From: Neoconidiobolus thromboides FSU 785
Lineage: Eukaryota; Entomophthoromycota; Entomophthoromycetes; Entomophthorales; Neoconidiobolaceae
Assembly (NCBI GenBank): GCA_025603075.1
Contig: MU626362.1
Location: 1-64,000, forward strand
Direction: 5' to 3'
Length of the DNA stretch: 64,000 nt
The notes beneath the pieces were generated by a model that was given only the letters and a program-made list of their open reading frames with translations, did no database searches and was not told the DNA's origin. Shown here piece after piece: positions 1 through 10,836 of this stretch. Numbering within the stretch: position 1 is the first letter of the stretch; every line of letters begins with the position of its first letter. Made by a program: the position numbers and the translations under genes.

Positions 1-863
1 AAGATAACTTTTGATCCGGAAGTTCTAGCCATTTGTTGCATAGTTTCCAAATAACGAATCTGAATAGCAGCTGGTGAATTAAGGATATCAGCTGCTTCTC
101 TCATCAATTTAGCAGAATCAACTTCAGCTTGAGCAGCAATAACTCTAGATTCACCGATACGTTTAGCTTGAGCTGCACTAGATAAATTCTCTTGAAGGTC
201 ACGAGAAAATACCAAATCTTTAATTAACACAGATTCAACTTTAACACCCCAACTAGCTGCTGGTGCACTAATAATATCTTCAATATCCTGTGCAATTTCA
301 TCACGATTTTCAATACAATCTTGTAATGAACGTTGACCAAGTACAGCACGAATGGTAGTTTGGGCTCTTTCCATTAAAGCAAATTGGACATTAGAGACAC
401 CAAAATTTGCTTGGTATGGGTCAACAATGTGCCAATAAAGAACACAGTCAATAGTGATATTAACATTATCTTTAGTCATAATACTTACATTTGCAATATT
501 TATAATTTGAATCTTTATATCGATAAAGTTCATACTTTCAGTACATGGATTAACCCAAGTTAAACCAGGATCACTAGTACGTAGATATTTACCAAATCTT
601 GAAATTAAACCTACTTCACCTTGGTTAACTGATCTGTAAGGATTTGGGAAACAGAAACATATTGGGATAGAGCCTAAAGTACCTAAACAATCACCCAACC
701 CAGTCATGAATTTTTCATAGAAGGAGACATTAGGATCGTAAGGCAGTTCGCTAGCGAATCTCACTCCTACATTTTGTTGAGGGGTAGGCTGAGGAGTAGG
801 TTGATCTTGAATAGTATAGTTAATGTTTTCCATTGATGGATTTAAAAGAGGATTTATTGACAT
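1..863 (-). CDS. Stomatin/band 7 (SPFH) family protein, 3' end cut by window edge
   Basis: The reading frame is open from ATG at 863 down to base 1 (287 codons) with no intron. After a Pro/Gln-rich N-terminus (PTPQPTPQQN) comes a short hydrophobic stretch rich in Gly, Cys and Phe (CLGTLGSIPICFCFPNPY). This resembles the membrane hairpin of stomatins. The SPFH domain follows, with RSVNQGEVGLISRFGKYLRT, DNVNITIDCVLYWHIVDPY, RAVLGQRSLQDCIENRDEIA, VESVLIKDLVFSRDLQENLS, and the helical part AAQAKRIGESRVIAAQAEVD. Stomatins form oligomeric scaffolds at the inner leaflet of membranes and modulate channels and transporters. The C-terminus lies outside the window. A plasma-membrane stomatin is more likely than a mitochondrial SLP2 type because of the Cys-rich hairpin, but that is inference. 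Confidence 0.9.
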   Translation of the reverse strand, partial: MSINPLLNPSMENINYTIQDQPTPQPTPQQNVGVRFASELPYDPNVSFYEKFMTGLGDCLGTLGSIPICFCFPNPYRSVNQGEVGLISRFGKYLRTSDPGLTWVNPCTESMNFIDIKIQIINIANVSIMTKDNVNITIDCVLYWHIVDPYQANFGVSNVQFALMERAQTTIRAVLGQRSLQDCIENRDEIAQDIEDIISAPAASWGVKVESVLIKDLVFSRDLQENLSSAAQAKRIGESRVIAAQAEVDSAKLMREAADILNSPAAIQIRYLETMQQMARTSGSKVI

Positions 864-1154
864 TGCTAAAAAACCAAACTGCTTTTATACTTAGGATTTT
901 TATAAGTTTCTACTTTGCATTATTTTGCTTAGTCTAGATTTAATCCAAATACATTTGCATGTCCAATAGCTATGGAGTTCTACTAAGTTCATAGTTTCTC
1001 TTATATTTAAAAATTTAAAATTCTCAAAATTAAACGTGTATTCTATATAGAAACAATAGTTTTAATTTCCCCGTTCTAATTACTAGAATAGTAGACTGAT
1101 AGAGTTTTATTTTAAATACGATTAACACTTCAATCTAATTATAATTGGTTAATG

Positions 1155-1258
1155 ATATGGGGATGTTTTTTAGTTTCATCACCTTTCCATTTTTTAAGTA
1201 CTATTTGAGTGGAAAGACTGTTGGTAAAATTCTTAAACACAAAAATACATCCCCATAT
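1155..1258 (+). repeat. Short inverted-repeat element, copy 1 (MITE-like)
   Basis: Starts ATATGGGGATG and ends ACATCCCCATAT, with internal CTATTTGAGTGGAAA and AAAATTCTTAAACAC. The central AGCGCT is changed to AGTACT. Coordinates of all copies include the flanking TA. Strand + means CTATTTGAGTGG reads on the + strand. Confidence 0.85.
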
Positions 1259-2088
1259 ATTTGGAATATTTATATTTTGAAGCAATCAATTTTATTATTC
1301 TCTCATCTTGTCCTCTCACTAATTAGCTTTGAGCATGGAAGGACCCGATTTTTAGCCTTAAAAACTCTGCCTAAAGCCTGAAAGGCTTAGCTCGGCGCTT
1401 TTAGTTTAACCATATATGGATTGTTATTTTAAAAGTTTCTGGGGGTTAAAGTATTCTTCATCAGTTATATGAATTAATAAATAAGAATTGATGATATCAA
1501 GGAGGACTATATGACAGTAGCCATACCAACAGATAATGGGGACAAATCATAGTTAAAACTGCAACTATATCCAGGTTTGGCTAAAATTGTATTATTCTCT
1601 TAGTGGAATTAAAGTAGGGATTTCTCATAGCAATCTGCATTGTTTTGTTTATTCTAAATACATAGCAATTTATTAGTTTTAGATACTCGGCGATCTTAAA
1701 TAAGGATCAATATCTATCTTCTTACTTATGATAGCTTAGATACAGGGGTACTCTTTCTATTTTAGTATTTAGTTAGAGATTTTTAAAAATTCAAATGTGT
1801 AAAAATAGCCAAAGATTAAAAATGATTCCACATTTATGCCTTTTAATAACCTGCTAGAGCTTATGATAAAAACTACTACGATTTAAAAGTCCAAAAGGCG
1901 AAAAATATTCTATAAATACTTAAAAAACTATACATGGAATGTAACTCCTATTTATAAAATAGAGTTTCTTCATAAAATTAAAGTGAAACTTTTTTGTTAA
2001 AAAACGTTGGGTTTTTTACATAAGGTATTTTGTATAAAGCTTCAGTTTTTTGTATAATTATTTTATTGAAATAAAATGCTAAATTTTA

Positions 2089-2185
2089 AAACGGGAGTAT
2101 TTTTCTATTTCATCACTTTTTCTTTTTTTAAACACTATTTTAGTGGAAAAGCTATCAGTAAAATTCTTAAAGTGCATTCCTATAT
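2089..2185 (+). repeat. Short inverted-repeat element, copy 2 (decayed)
   Basis: The internal body is intact (TTTCATCAC, ACTATTTTAGTGG, AAAATTCTTAAA), but both termini are eroded. It directly abuts copy 3, which lies in the opposite orientation. Confidence 0.7.
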
Positions 2186-2283
2186 GGAGATTTATTTTTT
2201 GTCTAAAAATTTTACTAACAATTTTTCTACTCAAATAGTGCTTATAAAAGGGAAAAAATGATAAAACTAAGAATACCCCTATA
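2182..2283 (-). repeat. Short inverted-repeat element, copy 3
   Basis: Reads ATATGGAGATTTATTTTT, then AATTTTACTAACAATTTTTC and TCAAATAGTGCTT on the + strand. It shares the central TATAT with copy 2. Confidence 0.75.
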
Positions 2284-2290
2284 CTATAAA

Positions 2291-2392
2291 ACAGGGATGT
2301 TTTTTTGATTCCATTACTTTTCCATTTCTTAAGCGCTATTTGAGTAAAAAGCTGTTAGTAAAATTCTTAAACGAAAAAATACATCCCCAAAT
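2291..2392 (+). repeat. Short inverted-repeat element, copy 4
   Basis: ACAGGGATGTTTTTTT opens it, AAGCGCTATTTGAGT is intact in the middle, and ATACATCCCCA closes it. It follows copy 3 by 7 bp and completes a three-element block in +,-,+ order. Confidence 0.8.
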
Positions 2393-3108
2393 GGTAAATA
2401 TAATGTGTATCATTTTATTATTATCAAGTTTCATAGTTAATAAATGGTAACTTTATTTAATTATGTATTAAGATATTTCAATTTATTGAAAAAAGCTTTA
2501 TTAATATTTAATTTAATAATTATAATAAATAATAACGAAACAATAAGCTTATAAACAACATTAGCATATTTATTTATTAACATAAAAATTTTAAGATTGA
2601 GCATTTAAAAATTTAAAAAAATAAACAAAAAATCTAAAAAATATGTAACTTTAACACCAATAATGTAGTCAACTAATTATAACAAATGTGAGTATCTTTT
2701 ACCTATTACCTTTGCTATTTTTTCAAAGTTTAAATTAACCAATGTAGCTGTTTAAGTTTAGGTGTGTGCTGCTAAATAATGAATTTATAACCTATTTGTT
2801 CTATTATAATAATTTGAGGTTTGTTAATTTTATTTTATTTTAAAATGAGCCGTTAGCTAGCACATATACAAGCTTGGATAGCGGTACTGACTAATTAATT
2901 TTCAGATTTAAAAAGATAATAAAAGGACAATTGGTAAAAAACATCCCCATGTCTTTAAAAATTAAACAAATGAATTAATTAAAATTAAAAACCAAATTGA
3001 CAAAAAGTTATTCAATAGCTCACAAATAATTAACCTTGTTTTAAATTTTAAATTTTAAATTTACATAGGTAGCTATTAAGCAGTTGATTAACTATTTTAG
3101 AATCTTAC

Positions 3109-3212
3109 ATTTGGGGATGTATTTTTTTACTTAAGAATTTTACTACAATTTTTCCACTCAAATAGTGCTTAAAAAATGGAAAGATAATGAAACTAGAAAA
3201 AACAGCCCCATT
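3109..3212 (-). repeat. Short inverted-repeat element, copy 5
   Basis: TTGGGGATGTATTTTTTT opens it, AAGAATTTTACT and TTTTTCCACTCAAATAGTGC follow, and ACAGCCCCATT closes it. Confidence 0.8.
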
Positions 3213-3452
3213 TACTAGATAAGTCCTGTATTTTTATTTTATTAGGCTTTTATTTACAAAGTGTAGATATTTAGTAAAATGATTTTTCTCAAGCTTTATA
3301 GTGAGTGATAAAGGGTTTACTACTTCCTTGTACTATGCTTGTAACTCAACAATATCTAAACTCTCTACTGTGAGAACTTCATTAGTTGCTTTATCTGTGA
3401 TTAGGATGACAAAAGTACACTTCAATCTTGGCATCAAATGGATTAACTTTAA

Positions 3453-3556
3453 ATAAAGATGTTCTTTTGGTTTCATCACTTTTTCCATTTTTTAAGTACT
3501 ATTTGAGTGGAAAGATTGGTAGTAAAGTTCTTAAACAAAAAAACATATCCTCAAAT
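3453..3556 (+). repeat. Short inverted-repeat element, copy 6 (decayed ends)
   Basis: Internal TTTCATCACTTTTTCCATTT, ACTATTTGAGTGGAAAGATT and AGTAAAGTTCTTAAAC are clear. The terminal G and C runs are eroded. Confidence 0.75.
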
Positions 3557-4195
3557 AACAATATATAATAGGAGGTTGATTAATCGAGATTCCCTCTATT
3601 TATGAACTGATTTAGCATTATATGATATTCGATTACATACCGTGTCTTTACTGAAGTTACCTTACCTTTAAAAACCTAGTGTAGTATGGAATTTTATAGA
3701 ATAGCAAGTTTTAGCATTGTCATTATGGTGCTGTTTTCTGAATGTTTATATTGAGGTTAATCTACAATTGATTTTGATTCATAACATCAAAATTACTAAA
3801 AAGAATTGAAATAGCCTATTAGGCAGTTCTGGTATTATTGGTCTTATTAATTTATATTCCATCATTAATTAATACTAAATTTACTCATTTTTAATCGTTT
3901 ATTTATTCTTTTTAGCATTAAGCAATTAAGCTACAGTGACTATTACGGATGTTATATATCTGGTGCTAAAGCGGAAGCTGCTTGTAGAAAATATTTGATT
4001 TCTTTCCGAATCAACTATGAAGATTATTATCTATGATTTGTCTTATTGTTGTAGCTATTGCAATGATATTGAAACTAAATTATAATACAAACTTTATAAA
4101 TGTAAATTCTAATACATCAAAAAAAGCTATAAAATTAATGCAAATGATGAGATACAGGATGTAATAGCGAAATCATTCTCCACTTTAATAAGGAA

Positions 4196-4515
4196 TAATT
4201 CCTTTTATTTAGTTTACTATATCCTTCGACTATGGTTATTTCACATTTTGTTGGAATGATATCACAGATTTATTATGATTTTAGTTCTAGCAATAACGAA
4301 GTGCTAGATCAATAGACTTTTATTGTCTTTTCATCAGCAGGTTTATTGAATTTTGTTTCAATCCAACCATCTACAAGGCTGTTGAATCAGTTTGTTACAG
4401 GGTTTTCAAGAAGGATAAAACCCACTTCAAGGAAAGCAGTTCTATTTTCATTTGTATTTCCTACTTTATTGATTTATTGTAGGTATTCATGGTTTGCGAC
4501 TAAACTAATCTAGTG
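4196..4515 (+). pseudogene. Possible remnant of a multi-pass membrane (receptor-like) protein
   Basis: One frame reads as a degenerate hydrophobic protein, with segments such as YPSTMVISHFVGMISQIYYD and TFIVFSSAGLLNFVSIQPST, a TAG between them, and a stop at the end. The second segment resembles a last transmembrane helix followed by a cytoplasmic tail, as in seven-helix receptors. I cannot name the family. It is broken by at least one in-frame stop and has no credible start, so it is at best a gene fragment. Confidence 0.25.
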
Positions 4516-5320
4516 ATACGTCATCGCAAAGCAATCTAGAAAGCGGGGAAGTGAATGACCACAGTTCAGGCATTGCTAATATTGAAATTATTATAGTTTG
4601 GTTTAAGTTAATACTGCTCTATCATATTGTATTTTAGTATTATTTTATAAATAAAAGTATCATATTAATGCTTATATTTCTACAATAATATTTTAACTTT
4701 TCTGTTTTCAATTATTTTGAATTCAAATCTCACAGCAATTTAAAACCAAAATCAAAAGTAAAAATATTTAAACTATAATTGGATTACAAGTTATTCAGAA
4801 TATGAGGATCCTGGGACTATAAATATATAAAATGGATAACTACAACTCATAGATAACGACTCAGATAAATACATATCCTAACTTCTATTCGAAAACAAAT
4901 TCAAAAGTTTTCCTTCTATTTCAAATTGTTATGCAAAAACACTTATTATCAATGAGTACATCTATTAGATAAAGATATAAAAAAATCTTGACTAAACATT
5001 AAAATACAATGGCTTTATTGAAGGGGATAAGATGAGATTTTACTACGTTAAACCATCCCAAAAGAGGTATGAATATAGCTCTGCTAAGGTAGCAGCTCAT
5101 AGTTACCATAAAAATACAATAAATAAGCAATTATCCTACAGGTAAAAGATACTTCTTTATATAAGTCTCGGCTATTTAAAATCTCAAATTTATTGTTAAA
5201 GTTTATCGCTCATAGATTAATAAATTTATATTTATTAACCAATGGTAAAGTATGAGTAATTTAATTCATGGCTGCCGTATATCTAGATGCAAGCTAAAAA
5301 GAACGAAATAGCTTTCATGA
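4516..5320. other. AT-rich spacer, nothing recognised
   Basis: I saw no long frame, RNA gene or repeat copy in this stretch. Confidence 0.5.
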
Positions 5321-6830
5321 TTATAATTCAAAGCGTTTTAAACAGCCGACATAATTTTCTACTAAAGAGCAAATAAAAATAATCCAAGAGAACATAATCA
5401 GCAATATTGTTAAAAGTGTAAACAACTTTTGCCAAACGGTGCCTTCCTTTAATTCCTTGAAAGCTTGACTGACTAGTAATTCATCACAATATTTCTCAAC
5501 TAATTGCTTACAGCGCTTTAATGAAGTATAAAATAGATCAAATATAAAACGTCTATTACAAAAGGTATAAACTAATGTCATGAATAATGTTATATTTGCA
5601 ACTTCAAACAATATTCTCATAGCTAGAATATATTTACTACTAGAATCGATGCCTTTTAAATGATATAAAGCTAAACGAAAAAGAGCTACACGTATTGATA
5701 ATCTTATCTTATGGGTATCTATCCTAGTACCTACTAATTCAGGAGACAAAAGTAAAGGAATATATGGAGTTAAGTAAATTGGGGCAATAGTAAAAGAGAA
5801 GGAAAGAAGGATTAATTCGACATAGATAGAAACTTTACTCCAAGCTAATAAACCTATTGAGAGTATGACAAGTATAGCTAAAGTAATAACATACAATGAT
5901 TGGCAACTGAAGAAATCAATAGAAAACCCACTTAAAGGAGAGAGCGCAATTGGTAGAACTAATGAAACAGATGAGGTTCAGACTACAGCCTCATCTGTCA
6001 TAAATTTTTCGGCTTTGGTTTTACCATAAATAAGTTTTAGATACAAATTTAGTAACGGATACAATAAATGGATCCCATCCCCACCTAAGAAGAAAGTTGT
6101 ATATGACATAATACAAGTCCCAGCTGGCAAACAAAACAGATGCTTGATAAAAAAATTAGCCTTTTTTACTTCTTCACTAACATATTCATCCCAAAAATGA
6201 TGTAACACAAAAGTATAAATTACGATAGCAATCCATGAAATACCACAAATACCAACTGAAAGCCAGGGACCACTACCATAAAATCCTGGTTTAACTGCTA
6301 CATTAGCTACAATTCCTTGAGCTAAGAAGGAAAAAAGATGTGACGAACTAATTTGTAAGCCAATAGCACCAGGCATAATAATAGTAGAAAAACATTTTCC
6401 TAACATAGTTTTTTGTACAACTGCAATAATACTGGGCCCTGAATCATGGATAGTATGCCCAGCACCGATTATAGAAAAAGACTTAATGCGAGAGGAAATA
6501 GCAATGACAATATCTACAAGAAGAGTCAAAGAGAGGCTATCAGTGAACCAGGAGCTACTCCAAACCTATTTGTAAAAATACCCTCAATAATGATACAATA
6601 TTATTAATTAAGTATAATACAGCTTGAGCAACGCCATGTTGGATATTATTTAGCCCTTGTTCCTTTTTTAAAGTTCTCTTTGGCGAGCTCAATGTGTTTG
6701 GTGCAAAATGAAATCCAATTGAAAAGAAAACAGTATAGAATAAAGCCAGTGCTTTATAAAACCATTTTTTATTAGAAAGTAGTTTTGATTTGTTTTATTC
6801 AGTATCAACATCTAATTTGAGATTGTTAAT
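5321..6830 (-). pseudogene. MFS transporter pseudogene, MFSD1-like (copy 1)
   Basis: Reading on the minus strand from about 6830, fragments in changing frames together resemble a 12-helix major facilitator transporter of the MFSD1 type. They include ALFYTVFFSIGFHFAPNTL (helix 1), NRFGVAPGSLIASL after a frame change, and an open frame at 6529-5978 (183 codons) containing GPSIIAVVQKTMLGKCFSTI. A further open frame at 5896-5321 (191 codons) contains LTPYIPLLLSPELVGTRID, which corresponds to the C-terminal half. At least two frame changes and one stop separate the parts, so it is not functional as read. The relative at 24.3-25.7 kb shares the same landmarks. MFSD1 proteins are lysosomal/vacuolar transporters in animals; the substrate here is unknown. 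Confidence 0.65.
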
Positions 6831-9237
6831 ATCAAATTATTTTTCATTATTTTTGCTCGTCTTAATGAAATTGTAGTACTAGTAACCTCGGTGGTTTTTG
6901 CTTTTATGATATTAACTGGGTTAACAACCGACTTATCAGATTTGTTATTATAAATGACCCTTTGTTACAAGTTTTATTTCAATCGTCAAATAATGACTTA
7001 TTTTTGTGGTGAATTTTTAATTTTATACTTTGGAAAAAAAATTAATGTTTATATTTCCAACTACATAAAACTCATAGAATATACCATAGCATCACCTTCA
7101 ATAACACTTGGCTTTATTGATAATATTTATTTAACACTATCATGTTTTGATTATATAAATTTATTTACTTTAACCTAGAAAATGAAGCTATAAAACCGCA
7201 ATATGAGACAGTAATACATGTTTTATTTAATTGTCTACATCAATTGCACCGTTATTTAAATAGTTTAGTATGTTCTTATTTTAAATGGAACAAATACAAA
7301 TCTACCGAATTTCTAAGGAAGTGTTATCATTTTTGATCCCCAACTAATTTTATATTTAGACTTTTTCTATTAACAGCTTTTACTAAGTGTACTGATATTA
7401 TACAAACATTAGGCTTGTTTAAACAAACAAACATCTTATTTTTTGATTTTTCGAATAATTAGATATGTAATATACATTCTTTGTACTTTTACTTTAATTT
7501 TCAAATTACACTCCAATGTGAAATCTGGTACTCAGGGTTTGGAGTCAAGAACAGCTATTGCTGGGTTGACTACACTATAAGTCGAAAGGTCTTAGTTTAT
7601 GTGACTAAGATAGACTTGGATTATGAGGAATAGCATGTAATAGGTTACAAGCTATACAAGACAAATAGAATAGAGAATACTAATGTGAAATCTACGTAAA
7701 ACACTATTAAGTAAACTTAGTGGTTTTATTAAATGTTCGAGATATCAGGGAATAATTCAGTTAAAAAGCCTCGAACTACTATACTCTAGAAACTCTTTTA
7801 TACTCCAAAAAGTAGAAATATCAAAACGAGAAGATAATATTCTTTTGGATGGAGCTAGAAATTCTCATAACAAATCAAACTAAGAACGTGGGATTAATTT
7901 TCCCTGAACTCGAGAACACAACAGCTTAGGCGATTGTTATGCTATAATTAACCATGGGACTGACAAAGCGATATTTCACACCAACTTGAAATATTGACTA
8001 TTGACTATTGAAGACTTAAAAAATTAAAAAATCATTCTACTAGGAATATAACAATTCTAATCAATTAAACTACAGCTTTTACTATTCAATACACTAAATT
8101 AACTTAGTTATAATGGTTAGATAACCTAAATTGGTTGATGACTTATTACATTTTTAAATAAGTTTTTAAAATAATCGTAAAAACCAAATAATATAAAATA
8201 ATGCTATAGTAGTTAAGACACACATATATTTATGGAGACATAATAACGTGTTTTTGGTAATTGTCATCATACTTTATATATATCTTGTAATACCTAGAAC
8301 AAAAGCAAAAACTTCATACTCCTAAAAATATTGATACAAATAAATAAATATTATTTTTGAAAACTTAAAAACGTTGGTAGATGTAGTTTAGCTACTTTTT
8401 GTAAAAGTTAAGATAATATTAATTATATGAATATGTTTAAATAAATATGAAATTGAATAGCAAAAAACAAAGCATTGGAATGTACAGTTGTCATAACTTT
8501 TTTTTTGAGATTTATTACTTCACAAATTATATGGGGAAGTAATTTTGTATTTAAGAATTTTACTGACAATTTTTCCACATAAATAGCGCTTAAAAAATGG
8601 AAAAATAATGAAGCTAAAAACAGCCCCATATGCTAAGTTTTCTAGCCATGAATTTTATTCAAGTCAAAGATAAAAAAACATGGTAAATGAAGATATGCGT
8701 ATTCGTTTAGCAAACTTTTATCATGTTTCTTGTATACTATACTAAAGTTTCCTGATCTAATGTTTTACTATATATGAATGTCTTTTTGCTATAGTGTCTC
8801 ATTAATAGCTCTTCTAAATTCTATCCATGTAGGAAATGGACAAAGTAATGAGACAAAAAGACACTCCAATTCCTTTTAAATTATAACAATTTATAATTCT
8901 ATCACTTTGACATTTATGCCGTAATAATATTCTACAAACTCAGTACAGAGAACACTATGTTCGATATAATCAAAAATAAATATATTCAATAATATTTTAT
9001 AAATTTAAAAAGCATGCTATAATGATTTAAAAAATAAAATCAATAATGACCTTGGTTTATTTATAAGCCATAAAGGATGTAGAAATTGGAGTTGAATGGT
9101 ATTGAAAGTTGTAGAGCAGACGTTGTTATAATTAAACGCACTTTGGATAAAATCTCAAGATAAAGTAAAGGTGAAATGGGACAGTATTGAATTAATGGCT
9201 CAGTCAATTAGAAGGTGCAAATTTTAAAGATGAATAT
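6831..9237. other. Intergenic, one repeat element; otherwise nothing recognised
   Basis: AT-rich with many stops in all frames. The only structure seen is the inverted-repeat copy at 8529-8631. A 74-codon frame at 6954 has no recognisable feature and is not called. Confidence 0.5.
8529..8631 (-). repeat. Short inverted-repeat element, copy 7
   Basis: ATATGGGGAAGT opens it, TTTAAGAATTTTACTGACAA and AAATAGCGCTTAAAAAATGG lie inside, and CAGCCCCATAT closes it. Confidence 0.85.
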
Positions 9238-10836
9238 TTATTCCTCGTCAGCATACACATCATTTTGTACTTCAGGTGATTGGGCACGTTCATATCCTGG
9301 AGATCCATCAGCATGGCCAGTTGCTTCTTGCTCATGTGTATTTAAATAATAATCACGTGTGTCATTTTTATCTGGGCTGGCTTCACGCTCATGTGGACGT
9401 GGAGAAAATTCATTGTCCTTACGATCAGGAGTTGGAGAGCGACGGTCAGCATTACTATCACGACGTTGATAAGGAGAACGAGAGCGATTAGATCCGCTAT
9501 AAGATCTTCCACGACGAGGTGAATCGCTTCTTCTAGAATCTCTACCACGTCTTGGGGATGGAGAGCGTCTAGAACGTCTTGGGGAACGAGAGCGAGAAGG
9601 AGAACGTGAACGACGATATGAACGACGTGGAGAACGTCTTGGAGAGCGTTCACGATGACGACGTGGGGATCTAGAACGAGATTTTGAATAATTACGTCTA
9701 CTACTGCGACGACTATGGCTTCGTGAATCCTAAAGGACGGTTAATATTTGATATCATCTTTTTTATAATTAAATTACATCAATAATTTCTAATCTTCTGC
9801 CACGGAACTCATAATTTTGAAATTTATCTAAAGCATATTTCATATCATCATATTTTTCAAACTCAACAATTCTATAAAATGATTAGATTAAGACTAGTTA
9901 CATTGTTATACTTACCCTTCTCCTTGGTGCTCTTTATGTGCATCGGCAAAGCAGACTTCTCCAGCACGGCGCATCAAATCCTTGAGATCCTGTAAAGATA
10001 GAAGGTCGTTAATAAATCAGCAACAAGGACTTAGCCCAAAAGTGTATGTTCAAAGTAAAAAAGTAAAACTGGCCAAAAGAAAAGTAATTTAAGACCAAAA
10101 CTAAAGTCACCAATAAGAACTAATAGTACACAAAGAACGCAACGATATTTTTCAATTTAAGTAGCAAAATGTATCAATTTTTAACTAATTCTAATTAAAA
10201 TGGGCAATACTATGTTCTCATATCTCCTTATAATAAAAGCAATGTTATTAAAAACAAAGATTTTTAAATGAAGAGAATGAAGTACAGCGTATTACTTATT
10301 GTACAAATATTTTAAATTCACCATCAAAGTTTTTAAGTACAAGATATTTTGGCCAGTTAAGAAACTAGTATTAGAAACATACCTGCCAGTTAGCCCTAGA
10401 CGAAAGATTGCGGATAAGCAAACGATTATCGGTACGAGTAGGTGGACCACGACGACGATCGTTGTTACGATCATTGTTATTACTACGATCGTTATTGTTG
10501 TTACGCTGTCTGTCACGAGGATGACGTGATTTAGCATACTCAACAACTAACCTATTAAAGAATTAGTTTGTGTATAATTAGAGATAAATAAATTACCTTT
10601 CACCACGAAAGGTCTTCCCGTCAAATTCACGTTGAACCTCTTTTGCATCAGAAGAACTACGGAATTCCTAACCAAGTTAATAAAATAGAGTAATTCATAA
10701 AAAAGGAACATACAACAAAACCAAAACGTTCCAAGAGAGAAATTTCAACAATTTCTCCATATCCTTTCAAGAGTTTTTCTATATCTCTTTCATGAGTGCC
10801 TGTGGCTAAATGTCCAAAAAAAAGTCTGGTACTCAT
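9238..10836 (-). CDS. SR splicing factor with two RRMs and an RS tail (paralogue A)
   Basis: Exons on the minus strand: 10836-10714, 10667-10597, 10551-10383, 9989-9916, 9871-9778 and 9729-9238, giving 1023 nt and 340 residues. RRM1 (about 1-75) has RNP2 LFFGHL and an RNP1 ERFGFVEF. A basic Asn/Arg linker follows. RRM2 carries ANWQDLKD (118-125), the version in this protein of the SWQDLKD signature of the pseudo-RRM in SRSF1/4/5/6-type proteins. From about residue 178 comes an Arg-Ser/Arg-Ser-Pro tail ending in an acidic segment. Such proteins bind exonic enhancers and recruit the spliceosome, and the tail is phosphorylated by SRPK/CLK kinases. Introns are 44-48 nt except the third (10382-9990, 393 nt), which lies just before the DLKD codons and carries a long inverted repeat. 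That could be a site of autoregulation, which is common in SR genes. Confidence 0.92.
10067..10358 (-). promoter_or_regulatory. 12-bp perfect inverted repeat inside the long SR intron
   Basis: AACTGGCCAAAA at 10067-10078 is the exact reverse complement of TTTTGGCCAGTT at 10347-10358. The arms sit about 77 nt from the acceptor and 25 nt from the donor. In the transcript they could pair and loop out about 270 nt, bringing the splice sites together. The repeat is seen directly; the function is inference. Confidence 0.55.

Larger units (their letters stand above)
864..4190. other. Gene-poor AT-rich stretch with six short repeat elements
   Basis: No convincing coding frame was seen. The region holds copies of the dispersed ~100-bp inverted-repeat element (listed separately). 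Short open frames near 1145 and 2076 are produced by those elements and are not annotated as genes. A lone terminal fragment of the element lies near 2937-2952. Confidence 0.6.

Noticed and set aside
1145-2261. Short + frames at 1145 and 2076 with similar peptides, and similar ones at 8423, 20137 (end) and 28536
   Set aside because: All are translations of the dispersed inverted-repeat element (peptides such as YLSGKI..KILK). Frames differ between copies and are often broken, so they are not a gene family.
2937-2952. AAAAAACATCCCCATGT as a further element copy
   Set aside because: Only a terminal fragment; the rest of the element is not recognisable upstream.
6954-7178. 74-codon frame
   Set aside because: Aromatic-rich AT-driven chance frame with no start context or similarity that I recognise.
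9276-10546. Open frames on both strands over the SR genes (also 13537-14004 and 13557-13958)
   Set aside because: They are shadows of the low-complexity Arg/Ser coding sequence. The RRM exon models explain the region fully.
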